Source: an uncultured Muribaculum sp.
Lineage (GTDB): Bacteria > Bacteroidota > Bacteroidia > Bacteroidales > Muribaculaceae
Length of the DNA: 64,000 bases
Direction of reading: 5' to 3'
NCBI GenBank assembly: GCA_910578785.1
Contig: CAJTSJ010000008.1
Location: forward strand, 26,032-90,031
Shown here: positions 63,976 through 64,000 of the stretch, piece after piece
Layout: the number at the start of each line of letters is the position of its first letter
Numbering within the stretch: position 1 is the first letter of the stretch
Notes under the pieces: generated by a model
The model's database searches: none
The model's input: only the letters and a program-made list of their open reading frames with translations
Told to the model about the DNA's origin: nothing
Made by a program: the position numbers and the translations under genes

Positions 63976-64000
63976 GTCAATTGAAGTTTATTAGTTATTT

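Overview
The window looks like a chromosomal segment from a Bacteroidales bacterium, most likely a gut member close to the Muribaculaceae; no species can be named from the sequence alone. The evidence is a SusC/SusD pair beside a hybrid two-component regulator, an Mfa1-type fimbrial locus, several families typical of the order (DUF4491, DUF4292, DUF3575, DUF3868, DUF4906, DUF5106), and promoters of the Bacteroidetes type. At four places the promoter reads TTG, 20 bases, then TAnnTTTG.

Layout. 71-7673: exported 5'-nucleotidase, tRNA-Arg(ACG), a membrane-anchored coiled-coil protein, an MgtC-like protein, a CPA2 cation/proton antiporter, an EamA transporter and a small exported protein. 7683-19648: a compact polysaccharide-utilisation locus made of a hybrid two-component sensor, divergent susC and susD, and a GH115 alpha-glucuronidase broken by one extra C in a C8 tract. 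19786-25239: nucleotide metabolism (guaA, dgt, dut) with DUF4491 and TPM-domain membrane proteins. 25299-31837: an envelope cluster with a TPR protein, a DUF4292 lipoprotein, an EnvC-like amidase activator whose LytM domain has lost its zinc ligands, a glycosyltransferase and a flippase. 31909-38765: a small outer-membrane barrel, two overlapping rhomboid proteases, an EEP-family protein, an M3 oligopeptidase and a GH43 enzyme.

38766-50309 is the most distinctive part: a five-gene Mfa-type fimbrial locus on the minus strand (DUF3575, DUF3868, Mfa1-like major subunit, FimB/Mfa2-like, Mfa1-like accessory, DUF4906). Counting the accessory subunit separately it has six genes. Upstream lies a 170-bp segment bounded by perfect 17-bp inverted repeats. 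It holds one strong-looking promoter that at present points AWAY from the fimbrial genes. No comparable promoter is visible between the segment and the first fimbrial gene, so I read this as an invertible phase switch captured in the fimbriae-OFF state. A third copy of the repeat, a 24-nt direct repeat at both ends of the locus, and an abrupt base-composition step inside one subunit gene suggest a locus that recombines and exchanges parts.

50310-64000: a thiol-disulfide-type lipoprotein, a PAP2 phosphatase and an LTA-synthase-like sulfatase-fold enzyme, then the conserved rplA-rplJ-rplL-rpoB-rpoC operon on the minus strand, with an attenuator hairpin before rpoB and a terminator after rpoC. 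I see no insertion sequence, prophage, CRISPR array or rRNA in the window, and no recombinase gene that could act on the inverted repeats.
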